Source: Paraburkholderia largidicola (GTDB taxonomy: Bacteria > Pseudomonadota > Gammaproteobacteria > Burkholderiales > Burkholderiaceae). From it: a stretch of DNA of 64,000 nucleotides. The translations under genes were made by a program, and so were the position numbers. Each line of letters begins with the position of its first letter. The first letter of the stretch is position 1. Below the pieces are notes generated by a model. That model saw only the letters and a list, made by a program, of their open reading frames with translations, was not told the DNA's origin and did no database searches. The stretch covers positions 1,054,001-1,118,000 of the forward strand of contig NZ_AP023175.1 of NCBI RefSeq assembly GCF_013426895.1, read 5' to 3'. This document shows, one piece after another, positions 8,276 to 16,375 of the stretch.

Positions 8276-9691
8276 TCAGGTCGCCTGCGTGATCAGTTGA
8301 CCGAGCACCTGCACGGCGCGTTCGATATCGGCATTCCACGGATGCCCGAAGTTCAGCCGCACGCAATGGCGAAAGTTGCGCGACGCGGAAAAGATAGGTC
8401 CAGGCGCCAGGCTCACGCCCTGTTCGATCGCCTGTCTATGCAACGTCAATGCATCGACGTGCTCGGGCAATTCGAGCCAGACGAAATAGCCGCCTGAAGG
8501 ACACGTCCACCTCACGCCTTTCGGCATCGCACGGCGCAGCGCGAGATTCATGGCATCGAGTTGCGCGCGCAACGCGGCACGCAGTTTTCGCAGATGCCTG
8601 TCGTATCCGCCATGTTGAAGATAATCAGCAATGCCCGCCTGCACGGGAATGCTCGCCGATAGCGTCGTCATCAGTTTGGCGCGCTGTACTTTCTCCGCAA
8701 ACTTTCCCGCAGCGGTCCAGCCAATCCGGTATCCCGGCGCAAGCGTCTTCGAGAAAGAACTGCAATGCATGACGAGTCCTTTCCGGTCAAAGGCGATAGC
8801 CGGCAATGGGTAATCCGCCTGAAAATGCAGTTCGCCATAGACGTCGTCTTCGATTAGCGGCACTTCATAACGCGCGAGCAGTTCGACGAGCGCTTTTTTC
8901 TTTTCGAGCGGCATCGTCGCGCCCGTCGGGTTCTGGTAATTCGTCATGAACCAGCACGCGCGAATAGGCTCTTTCTCCAGCGCTTGCGCAAGCGCTTCGA
9001 GGTCGAGGCCCGTTTGCGGATCGACGGGTATTTCGACTGCGCGTAGATCGAGTCTTTCAATAGCCTGCAGCGCCGCATAAAAGCCAGGCGATTCGACGGC
9101 CACGACGTCGCCGGGACGCGTCACGGCCATCAGGCAAAGATTCAGTGCTTCGAGCGCGCCGTTCGTGACGACGATTTCATCGAGCGGTTGCGACAGGCCC
9201 ATGCCGAGATAGCGCAGCGCAATCTGCTGACGCAAAGCCTCGTTGCCCGGCGGCAAATCGACGACGGTACTCCACGGGTTCATGGTCCGCGATGTTTGTG
9301 CGAGCGATCTGGAAAGACGTTGCAGCGGAAATAGCATCGGTGAAGGAAAGGCCGAGCCTAACGGCACGACACTCGTATGCTTTGCCGCCTCGAGCACGCT
9401 GAAGACGAGTTCGCTGATATCGACCTTTGCGGACTCCGTGAGCGCACGCTTCGCGGTCGCTTCCCGCGTGTCGCGGACGGCTGCGCCCGGCGCGACGTAA
9501 TAGCCGGAGCGCTCCTGCGCCCGAATGAGGCCCCACTCTTCCAGCAGATAGTACGCACGAAACGCAGTCGATTGACTCACGCCATGTTGCGCAATGACCT
9601 GCCGCAGCGAAGGCATGCGCGCGCCGACGGCAAGACTGCCCGAGCGTATTTCGGCCGCCATCGTATTGGCGAGTGCTTCATATCGGTTCAT
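8276..9691 (-). CDS. MocR-type PLP-dependent transcriptional regulator
   Basis: A 471-residue regulator of the MocR branch of the GntR family. It has an N-terminal winged helix (residues 1-70, with MPSLRQVIAQHGVSQSTAFR as its recognition region), a linker of about 25 residues and a fold-type I aminotransferase domain (95-470). The PLP site is intact: YQNPTGATMP, IEDDVYGEL, and the lysine in SFSKTLAPGYRIGW near residue 314. Members use PLP as an effector to control vitamin B6, GABA, taurine or amino-acid genes. The next gene downstream (an MFS efflux pump) has the same direction but separate spacing, so its target is unknown. The ribosome site is weak. Confidence 0.87.
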   Translation of the reverse strand: MNRYEALANTMAAEIRSGSLAVGARMPSLRQVIAQHGVSQSTAFRAYYLLEEWGLIRAQERSGYYVAPGAAVRDTREATAKRALTESAKVDISELVFSVLEAAKHTSVVPLGSAFPSPMLFPLQRLSRSLAQTSRTMNPWSTVVDLPPGNEALRQQIALRYLGMGLSQPLDEIVVTNGALEALNLCLMAVTRPGDVVAVESPGFYAALQAIERLDLRAVEIPVDPQTGLDLEALAQALEKEPIRACWFMTNYQNPTGATMPLEKKKALVELLARYEVPLIEDDVYGELHFQADYPLPAIAFDRKGLVMHCSSFSKTLAPGYRIGWTAAGKFAEKVQRAKLMTTLSASIPVQAGIADYLQHGGYDRHLRKLRAALRAQLDAMNLALRRAMPKGVRWTCPSGGYFVWLELPEHVDALTLHRQAIEQGVSLAPGPIFSASRNFRHCVRLNFGHPWNADIERAVQVLGQLITQAT

Positions 9692-9767
9692 TGATTGCGC
9701 GTGGCGGGACGCTCATGACACAGAGCTTTTTATACTAATCGGTACACGCCTGCGCAATCAACTGACA

Positions 9768-11288
9768 TCAACGCTTCTTGTGCCGCATCGACAGAAATAC
9801 GATCGACGCGGACACGGCCGCCACAATCGACGCGCCCGCGAATGCACGCGCAAAGCCTTCGCCGTAACTCGACCGCGCGATATGAACGAGTGCATCCAGC
9901 GATGCCGGCGGGTACAGCGCGAACGCACGCATAAAATCTCCCGCCATCACACGCTCGGCAAAGCCTTGCACGACGGGGAGATGTGTCTGCGTCATCTGTG
10001 CCGTCAGCGCGGAGCGCACGCCTTCAGCCAGCACGGCGCCCAGCCCGGAGAAACCGAGCAGAATGCCCGTGAATCGCGAGGTCGTGCTGATGCCCGATGC
10101 CATGCCCGCGCGTTCGCGCGGCACCGTGCTCATGATCGCCTTCTGCGTCTCGCCGTTCAGCAGGCCGCCGCCGCTGCCGAGCAGCGCCATGGCGACGATC
10201 AGCCACGCCTGACTCGTGCTGCGCGCGGCGACCATCATCGCGAGATTGCCGCATGCGACCACCGCGAGACCGAGCGTGAGAATCTGCCGCGAGTCCATAT
10301 ACGCTGCGAGCTTGCGTCCTAGCTGCGGCAAGATCAGCATGGCCAGCGCGAAAGGCAACATGCCCGCGCCCGCGACAAGCGCGCTTTCGCCACGCGCGTT
10401 TTGTAAAAACAACGGCAACAACGAGGCCATCACCTGCGCCGACGACGCATAAGCAAACATCGCCACGATCGCGCCGACGAAAGGTAGCGAGCGGAACAGC
10501 GCAAGATCGAGCATCGGATGCGCGCGCCGGCTTTCCACCCACACGAACAGGGCGAAAAGGATCACGCCGGCGCATGCGCGGGACAGCGCCTGCGTGCTCA
10601 GCCATCCTCGGTCGGGTCCAAGAATCAGCGCCCACGTCAGCGAGAACATCGCAGAGGCGAAAAGTGCAATACCGGGCAGATCGAGCGAGCGCGGCGTCGG
10701 ATCGCGCGATTCGTCGACGATTCGCACGACGCCCGTTGCCAGCAGCGCGCAGATCGGCACGTTGATCGCAAACGCCCAGCGCCAGCCGAGCCACGCATTG
10801 ATGACGCCGCCTATCAGCGGCGAGAGGACCATCGTCAGCCCCATAATGCCGCCCCACACCGCCCAGGCTCGCGCGCGTTCGCGCTCATCATGAAACGCGT
10901 GGCCGATGATGGCCAATGCCGGCGCAAGCAGGAAGGCCGCGCCGACGCCTTGCGCAGCGCGCGCGACGTAAAGCAGCTCGGCCGTCGGCGCAACGCCGCA
11001 TAAAAAGGAAGCGGCCGCGAACAACGCAATGCCCGTCAGAAACACGCGCTTGCGCCCATAGCGGTCGGCAAGCGAGCCAGCGGGCAACAGCAGCGCGGCG
11101 AAGCACAACACATAGGCGCTGATCACCCATTCGATATCGGCGAAAGACGCGTTGAGATCGCGCGCGATGGTGGGCAGGACGATGCCGACCACGTTGGTGT
11201 CGAGCACCGTCATCGCGCAACCCATCGAGGCGATGAGTAGCAGCGGCGTGCCGCGAGAAACGGAGCGGGAAGCGGTAATCGAACTCAT
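9768..11288 (-). CDS. DHA2-type MFS drug efflux transporter
   Basis: A 506-residue multidrug-efflux permease of the DHA2 (14-helix, EmrB/QacA-like) family. It shows the helix 1 motif LDTNVVGIVLPTIARDL, motif A (GSLADRYGRKRVFLTG), motif C around GPLIGG-like glycines, and further helices to about residue 500. The start at 11288 is preferred because the conserved protein begins about 15 residues after it and the alternative at 11357 would push the start against the LysR operator. It is divergently paired with a LysR regulator (11413), which suggests that regulator controls it in response to a toxic compound. Confidence 0.85.
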   Translation of the reverse strand: MSSITASRSVSRGTPLLLIASMGCAMTVLDTNVVGIVLPTIARDLNASFADIEWVISAYVLCFAALLLPAGSLADRYGRKRVFLTGIALFAAASFLCGVAPTAELLYVARAAQGVGAAFLLAPALAIIGHAFHDERERARAWAVWGGIMGLTMVLSPLIGGVINAWLGWRWAFAINVPICALLATGVVRIVDESRDPTPRSLDLPGIALFASAMFSLTWALILGPDRGWLSTQALSRACAGVILFALFVWVESRRAHPMLDLALFRSLPFVGAIVAMFAYASSAQVMASLLPLFLQNARGESALVAGAGMLPFALAMLILPQLGRKLAAYMDSRQILTLGLAVVACGNLAMMVAARSTSQAWLIVAMALLGSGGGLLNGETQKAIMSTVPRERAGMASGISTTSRFTGILLGFSGLGAVLAEGVRSALTAQMTQTHLPVVQGFAERVMAGDFMRAFALYPPASLDALVHIARSSYGEGFARAFAGASIVAAVSASIVFLSMRHKKR

Positions 11289-11377
11289 CGGACGGACCCG
11301 GCGGGAAACCTGCGGAAAGGAAGCCTGTATTTCACCAGTTTTCTCTATTCCGTTCATTGCCGGTTATGTTCAATATA

Positions 11378-11394
11378 ATTAGTTTCTACCTAAT
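11378..11394. promoter_or_regulatory. LysR-type operator (T-N11-A) between efflux pump and regulator
   Basis: ATTAG and CTAAT form a perfect inverted repeat separated by 7 bases, which contains the T-N11-A core of LysR boxes. It lies 19 bases before the regulator start and about 90 bases before the chosen start of the divergent efflux gene, as expected for autoregulation plus control of the partner. Confidence 0.65.
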
Positions 11395-11412
11395 AGCCGG
11401 AATGGTCGCGTC

Positions 11413-12291
11413 ATGGAGCTGAGGCATCTGCGTTACTTCATCGCCGTCGCCGAGCGGCTGCATTTCGCGCAGGCTGCGGAAGCGCTCGGCATTGCGCCGC
11501 CTACGCTCACGGTGCAGATCCAGGAGATGGAGCGCGCGCTGCAGACACAGCTGTTTCGCCGCACGCGGCGTTCGGTTGCGCTGACGCCCGCCGGCGAAGC
11601 GTTTCTCGCCGAAGCGCGCGAGACCATCGCGCAGTTCGAGCGGACGTTGCACGTCGGCCAGCGCGCCGGGCGCGGCGAGCTGGGGCGTATTCATATCGGG
11701 TATGTCGGCTCGGCGGCGTTTTCCGGCATCTTGCAGAAACAGTTGCGCGCGTTCCGTAAGGCGCGGCCGCACGTGCTCGTGCAGGTCACCGAGCACCCGA
11801 TGGGCGAGCTGCCCGCGCTATTGGAGGAAGGCCGCATCGACGTCGCGTTCGTGCGTATGCCCGTAGACTTGCCGCCGTCGCTGCGCGCACACGTGCTGGC
11901 GCGCGACGCATTCTGCGCGGCGCTGCCTGCCGAGCATCCGCTGGCGGCGGCCACCGGGCCGATCAAGGCGCGCGCGCTGGCGGGCGAAAGCTTCGTCGTG
12001 CCCGAACAGGAACTGGGCACCCGGGAGATTGCGCGGCGCGGCCGGTTCAACCCGCGCATCGTCAGCGCGCCCGGCACGCTGCTGGCCGTGTTGACTCAGG
12101 TTTCCGTCGGCGTGGGCGTCGCCATCGTGCCCAATGTGCTGACGCGGGTCGTCAATCTGCCCAATGTCGTCTTCAAGACGCTGGCAGGCGAGCCGATCGC
12201 ATCGGAAGTCGCGGCTGTCTTCCGCAAGTTCGAGCATTCGCCCGCGACGAAAAAGCTCATCGCCCAGATGACAGGCGCGCCGGATCAGTAG
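11413..12291 (+). CDS. LysR-family transcriptional regulator
   Basis: A 292-residue LysR regulator. The N-terminal winged helix is clear (residues 1-60: MELRHLRYFIAVAERLHFAQ, then AAEALGIAPPTLTVQIQEME and LFRRTRRSVALTPAGEAFL). The effector-binding domain follows from about residue 90 (GELGRIHIGYVGS) to 285. The start with MELRHLRYF is typical of the family. It is transcribed away from the DHA2 efflux gene, with the inverted repeat at 11378-11394 between them. The most economical reading is a local activator or repressor of that pump. Confidence 0.9.
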   Translation: MELRHLRYFIAVAERLHFAQAAEALGIAPPTLTVQIQEMERALQTQLFRRTRRSVALTPAGEAFLAEARETIAQFERTLHVGQRAGRGELGRIHIGYVGSAAFSGILQKQLRAFRKARPHVLVQVTEHPMGELPALLEEGRIDVAFVRMPVDLPPSLRAHVLARDAFCAALPAEHPLAAATGPIKARALAGESFVVPEQELGTREIARRGRFNPRIVSAPGTLLAVLTQVSVGVGVAIVPNVLTRVVNLPNVVFKTLAGEPIASEVAAVFRKFEHSPATKKLIAQMTGAPDQ

Positions 12292-12520
12292 TTTCCCGGC
12301 TTTTGCGCCGTTCGCGACCTATCATGGGAGAACGATCCCGATACCCGGCGTCCCTCGCCTCCACGGTTTCGCACAAGTTGGACTGGATCGTTCCTTGCTG
12401 CGCAGCAACGAAGCGAGCGCCCTACACCGCGCCGCCTGGCCCTGGACCGCGAAGACATCGCCCGGAAGCCGGCGCCAGCGAGCGTTCGTGAATTTCATCT
12501 GGCACTCACGGAGAAATCAA

Positions 12521-12781
12521 ATGACCATCGAATTCACCAGCCGCCGGCACGTCGTGGCCGCATCGCGAGTCGCATTTGAAGCGACCGTCGAAGGAAAAGA
12601 GGTATGGTGCAGCGTATCAATCGACGCCCTGAATAACCATTTCGGCAATACAGGGACGTCGTCGCATGATCTGATCACGACGTTCGAGGGTAATCGCAAG
12701 ACGATCGAGGATGCAGCGCGCCGCGTGCTGCAGCGAAATGGGGGACAGTCGGTTGAGCTGGAAACGCTCGACTTTCACTAG
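12521..12781 (+). CDS. DUF1488 family protein
   Basis: An 86-residue protein of the DUF1488 family and the second in the window (see 3429-3698). The pattern is the same: a strand-rich start (RVAFEATVEGKEVWCSVSIDAL), a middle with NNHFG, a helix, and the ending GQSVELETLDFH. The ATG at 12521 has a GGAG ribosome site 8 bases upstream. The two copies share only family-level similarity, so this is not a recent duplication. Function is unknown. Confidence 0.82.
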   Translation: MTIEFTSRRHVVAASRVAFEATVEGKEVWCSVSIDALNNHFGNTGTSSHDLITTFEGNRKTIEDAARRVLQRNGGQSVELETLDFH

Positions 12782-13031
12782 GCCAATTTGAAGGAGAGCA
12801 CGCGCCGGAAAGCAAGGACGGCGCGTGCAGTGCCGCCGAAATTGGGCGGCACGCATCGCAAAGAGCCATAAAGGCGAAATGACTCACGCATAAAAACACG
12901 GTCACCGCGGCCTGACGCATTGCCCAAGATGTTCGGCAAAAGCGTGCTGGCTTCGCCACCAGGCAAAGATGCTTTTGGCCGGAAAGAGGCGAGAACGCAG
13001 TCTCACCCCTTCCCGATTCTTTTCGCCATTC

Positions 13032-13607
13032 TTACGCGCGCGGCTTTCTTCCTGCCTTTTTTGCTCCAATCTTCTTTCTCGCAACGCCATTCATGCCCGC
13101 GGCTTTTGCTCCGGCGACCAGGAACTTGCTACGGTCTTTTTCGCCTGCCAGCCATGCGGGTGCAGGACCACGGCCACTCCACGTCGCACCCGTTTCGGGG
13201 TGGCGATACTTCGCCGGTTGCGGTCCCTTCGGTTGGCCATTGCCCGTGCCGTGCTTCACGGCGACACGCGTGGCAGCCGGAGCGGACGCGCCCGCCACCA
13301 GGTACTTCGAACGGTCTTTGACCGCGGCGATCCATGCAGGCGCACGGCCATGCCCCGTCCATGTTGCACCCGTTTTAGGATCGGAGTATTTGGCTACGCC
13401 CTTGGTTTGCACGCCTGCCGACTTCAGCGAAGGACGGCCACGCTTTTTGCGGCCGAGATGCGCATCGATATCAGCCGTAGTCAGATTGTGCTTTGCCATC
13501 AGTGCGCGAATGCCTTCGAGCGCAGCCGTCGACTTTTTCGACGCAATGGCTTCCGCCTGGGCCTGAAGCTTTTTTATCTTTGCCTGAAGTGCCTCGAGTG
13601 TAGCCAT
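13032..13607 (-). CDS. H-NS-like nucleoid protein with two C-terminal modules
   Basis: A 191-residue H-NS histone-family protein. It starts with a coiled coil (residues 1-40, MATLEALQAKIKKLQAQAEA), then a basic KKRGRPS AT-hook-like stretch. Two copies of the H-NS C-terminal DNA-binding module follow: TGATWTGHGRAPAWI (about residues 77-93) and TGATWSGRGPAPAWL (about 139-155), each followed by KDRSK(Y/F)LVAGA. Usual H-NS proteins of this group have one module and about 100 residues. The ATG at 13607 has a CAGGAG ribosome site. It probably binds AT-rich DNA; the long, less GC-rich region upstream (13608-14030) may be its own target. Confidence 0.85.
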   Translation of the reverse strand: MATLEALQAKIKKLQAQAEAIASKKSTAALEGIRALMAKHNLTTADIDAHLGRKKRGRPSLKSAGVQTKGVAKYSDPKTGATWTGHGRAPAWIAAVKDRSKYLVAGASAPAATRVAVKHGTGNGQPKGPQPAKYRHPETGATWSGRGPAPAWLAGEKDRSKFLVAGAKAAGMNGVARKKIGAKKAGRKPRA

Positions 13608-14037
13608 ATTGAAACTCCTGATTGAAGATATCGGCACTATGCCATGGACCGGTCATATATGGCTAGAGTTCATCTATTACATGAAAAGACACGCGCGCGC
13701 CGTTGTACTGCGTGAGTGACTCCCATTGCTCAAACGAAGCCCCAATTGCCAGGATTTATCTGGTGTACGACAAATGTCAATTGGCTTGCTCGATGTTGAC
13801 TGTCCAATTACTCATGCTATCCATAAGACTTTTAAAATTCCACGTCCGAAAGCGCTGACACACCAATCGGAATAAGCGCGTTGTCCTTCTACTGACAAAA
13901 TCGGCCCTCGAGAGCGTGACTCTCTGTGCAAACTGCCGTCACCGCGATAACTACATCCAATTGCGTACGCAATAAATTCACGTTTACTACTTCTTTTTCC
14001 TAATTTGCCTCAATGCTATGCACGATGCGCGAATGCA
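13608..14037. other. AT-richer intergenic region upstream of the H-NS-like gene
   Basis: About 430 bases clearly lower in GC than their neighbours, with A/T tracts. No gene or RNA is supported. It holds the promoter of the H-NS-like gene and is a plausible autoregulation or silencing site, which is inference from base composition only. Confidence 0.45.
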
Positions 14038-14075
14038 AAAAGGCCGGAGCCTGTCATCACAGGCTCCGGCCTTTT
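14038..14075. terminator. Rho-independent terminator, bidirectional
   Basis: A 17-bp perfect stem (14038-14054 with 14059-14075) closes a CATC loop. The ends of the stem are an A-run and a T-run, so it works in both directions. It terminates the leftward DUF4148 gene. Confidence 0.85.
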
Positions 14076-14135
14076 GGTTCAACTCAGAACTGACTGCAGT
14101 CAGCGAATCGGCATGCGCCGCCCCGAATACAACGA

Positions 14136-14444
14136 TTAATGATGCGAGAACGTGATGCCATTCGCATCGGCACGCACGCCAGCTTGCGACACGCCATTCG
14201 CTGCGCCGCCGACTCCGCTTTGCTGCGTCGACGCCGCCTGTTGCGCGGCCAGACGCGCTTCGGCAGCCTGAATATGCGTGGGATAACTATTGCGATCGTC
14301 GAGCGGGCTGTAACCGGTGTTATGCAATTGCACGAGTTCTTCGCGCACCTGAGCTCGCGTCACAGGTTGATTGCTCTGCGCGAATGCAGAGAGAGGCGCG
14401 CTGACGAGAGCGGCGACGATAACGAATTGACCGAGCGATTTCAT
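14136..14444 (-). CDS. DUF4148 small exported protein
   Basis: A 102-residue exported protein of the DUF4148 family, typical of Burkholderia and relatives. A Sec signal peptide (residues 1-22, cleavage after SAFAQ or nearby) precedes the family motif TRAQVREELVQLHNTGYSP and a second short helix (PTHIQAAEARLAAQQ), then a glycine- and alanine-rich tail. The ATG at 14444 has a GGAGGT ribosome site at good distance. Function is unknown; DUF4148 proteins are usually present in many copies per genome and are periplasmic. Confidence 0.85.
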   Translation of the reverse strand: MKSLGQFVIVAALVSAPLSAFAQSNQPVTRAQVREELVQLHNTGYSPLDDRNSYPTHIQAAEARLAAQQAASTQQSGVGGAANGVSQAGVRADANGITFSHH

Positions 14445-14643
14445 GGCAACTACCTCCGGATCTGTCTGTCGGGTTGCGCGAGAACGGATGTTCTGCAACC
14501 GTTGAACCGAGTGTAGAGGCGTGGCCGCCGCCGATAAATACGTGAGGCTCGAATAGATCTTTCAGGGAATTGCTACAATCCGCACATCATGATTGGGCCG
14601 CCGCGCCCCCCGACGCGACGGCCCGTCATGCCGCGCAAAGCCG

Positions 14644-15009
14644 TCAGCCGGCCAGCTTACGGAACGTTTCGAGCACCGCGTCGCCCTTGAACGGCTTCAC
14701 GATCCAGCCCTTCACGCCTGCCGCCTTGCCGCGCTCCTTCATTGCGGGACTGCTTTCCGTCGTCAGCATGATGATGTTGACGCTCGCATTGGCGAGTTCG
14801 CCGCGAATCTTTTCGGCCATCGTCAGACCGTCCATATTCGGCATGTTCACGTCGCTGACCACCAGACGGATGCCCGGCGATGCCTTCAGCTTCGCGAGAC
14901 CATCCTTGCCGTCCACTGCCGTATCGACATCGAGACCGTTCTTCCTCAGAAAACCCGCGACTTCATCGCGCACCGTGCTCGAATCGTCCACTACCAGAAC
15001 CTTCGCCAT
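14644..15009 (-). CDS. CheY-like single-domain response regulator
   Basis: A 121-residue stand-alone receiver domain. All catalytic positions are present: the DD pair in LVVDDSS, the phosphoacceptor aspartate in VVSDVNMPNMDG, the threonine in MLTTE and the lysine in VKPF. It is the last of four co-directional genes (kinase 16376, MCP-like 15618, CheC/CheX-like 15082), 72 bases after the CheC/CheX-like gene. It is presumably phosphorylated by the CheA-like kinase and dephosphorylated by the CheC/CheX-like protein. Whether it acts on the flagellar motor or on another output is unknown. Confidence 0.9.
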   Translation of the reverse strand: MAKVLVVDDSSTVRDEVAGFLRKNGLDVDTAVDGKDGLAKLKASPGIRLVVSDVNMPNMDGLTMAEKIRGELANASVNIIMLTTESSPAMKERGKAAGVKGWIVKPFKGDAVLETFRKLAG

Positions 15010-15081
15010 TGCTCACCCCGTCGCGCCTTTCATACGGCGCATTGATTGAAAATGTGCTCTCTGCGTGACGCGCAGAAGCAT

Positions 15082-15621
15082 TTAGAAGAGTTCGAGCTCG
15101 CCCGTGCTCTCCTCGGCCTCGTTCACATGCGCGACGAAATCAACGGGCGAACTCGCGCACATGCACAGCGTCGCGCCCAGTTGTACGTTTGCGCCGATGC
15201 TCACGCGAAAAGCCGCGAGATAGCCGGGCTTCAACTCCGTCAGATAAGGCACGCACGCGCCGTTCAGCTGATATGGCGTCGACATCCCGAGATCCGGGAA
15301 GAACTCGACCAATTGCTGATTGATCGCGCCACAACACAGATTGCCGACTTCCATCAATGCTTCCGCCAACGAGCGCTCTTCCGAGTCGCGCAGAAAGTAG
15401 TCGCGGGTTGCCTTGTCATCGTTGAAATGCAGCACGAGCAGAAAACGGAATGCGATCGATGAAATGGTCAGAACCACGATATGGCTCGCAAGCGCGGTAT
15501 TGGCCTGCTGCGAGTCGAGCGCCGTGATTTCACATGCGTCGCTGGAATCGACAGGCAAACGCGTGCGCGCGGAATGCAAAAAGATCCGCTCGATACTGTC
15601 TTTCGCTTGCTGACTGATCAC
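15082..15621 (-). CDS. CheC/CheX-like chemotaxis phosphatase
   Basis: A 179-residue protein resembling CheC/CheX CheY-phosphatases. The key segment is EALMEVGNLCCGAINQQL, with the ExxN pair of the CheC/CheX/FliY active site, and a proline 22 residues after the asparagine (motif spacing in the family is about this). The start overlaps the stop of the MCP-like gene by four bases (ATGA), which shows translational coupling. Its likely substrate is the CheY-like protein encoded downstream. Only one active-site motif is visible, as in CheX-like forms. Assignment rests on motif and context, so activity is an inference. Confidence 0.65.
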   Translation of the reverse strand: MISQQAKDSIERIFLHSARTRLPVDSSDACEITALDSQQANTALASHIVVLTISSIAFRFLLVLHFNDDKATRDYFLRDSEERSLAEALMEVGNLCCGAINQQLVEFFPDLGMSTPYQLNGACVPYLTELKPGYLAAFRVSIGANVQLGATLCMCASSPVDFVAHVNEAEESTGELELF

Positions 15622-16358
15622 GTCGTCGCCTGCTCTAACCGGGATTGAATCTGACCGGCAAGCGCCTCGACGCTCGCCAGCGACGCAGCAATCATCTTGC
15701 CGCCCGCCTGAATGTCCTGAAACGTGGCCGTCGTGATCAGGTCATTGCGGTTCAGGCTGTCGTGATAGCTCTTCGACAGTTCCTGCGAGCGTGCCGCCAG
15801 CGCGCGCACTTCGCTTGCGACGATCGAGAAGCCGCGGCCCGCCGCGCCCGCGCGCGCCGCTTCAATTGATGCATTCAACGACACGATCAGCACGTGACGC
15901 ACGATCGACGAAAGTTCATTGTTCTTCGCGTGCATGTCGTGGTTCTGCGCCATCAGCGAGATCATCTGCTCATGCCAGCGCTCGAACGTGGCGGACAGAT
16001 GCCGCAGACGCCCTGCTTCCGTTGAAAGGCGCGTCGCCTGCTGCAGCCACTCGTCCTTTTGCAGATGCAGCGCATTCAACGCCTCGCGTGCGTCGTCCGC
16101 CGACACCGACTGCTGCGCGAGATCGTCACGTAGCGTATCGACGAGCGCGTGCAGTTCGTGCGCCTGCTGCTCATGCTGCCGGACCTCGGCAGTGTGGCGC
16201 GCCTCGGCCTGCGCGAGTGCAGTGTTCTGCGACGCGAGCGCCGACTGCGTTTGCGTAGCGGCCCGCTTCCTGTACCACCACCGATGCGCGAACAAACCTG
16301 CCAGCGCGCCCCACGCGACGCCCGCCAAGGCCGCCGCAATCACATACTGATCAACCAC
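15618..16358 (-). CDS. Minimal MCP-like signalling protein
   Basis: A 246-residue protein with one N-terminal transmembrane helix (about residues 6-28), a long coiled coil and an MCP signalling hairpin near the C-terminus (LNASIEAARAGAAGRGFSIV, ASEVRALAARSQELSKSY). It has no periplasmic sensor, no HAMP domain, and only a short second half of the hairpin, so it is far smaller than a standard chemoreceptor (about 500 residues). It follows the kinase gene by 17 bases and overlaps the CheC/CheX-like gene by four. It could serve as an intracellular sensor or as scaffold for the kinase. Confidence 0.85.
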   Translation of the reverse strand: MVDQYVIAAALAGVAWGALAGLFAHRWWYRKRAATQTQSALASQNTALAQAEARHTAEVRQHEQQAHELHALVDTLRDDLAQQSVSADDAREALNALHLQKDEWLQQATRLSTEAGRLRHLSATFERWHEQMISLMAQNHDMHAKNNELSSIVRHVLIVSLNASIEAARAGAAGRGFSIVASEVRALAARSQELSKSYHDSLNRNDLITTATFQDIQAGGKMIAASLASVEALAGQIQSRLEQATT

Positions 16359-16375
16359 AGCCTGTCCCCGTCGTG

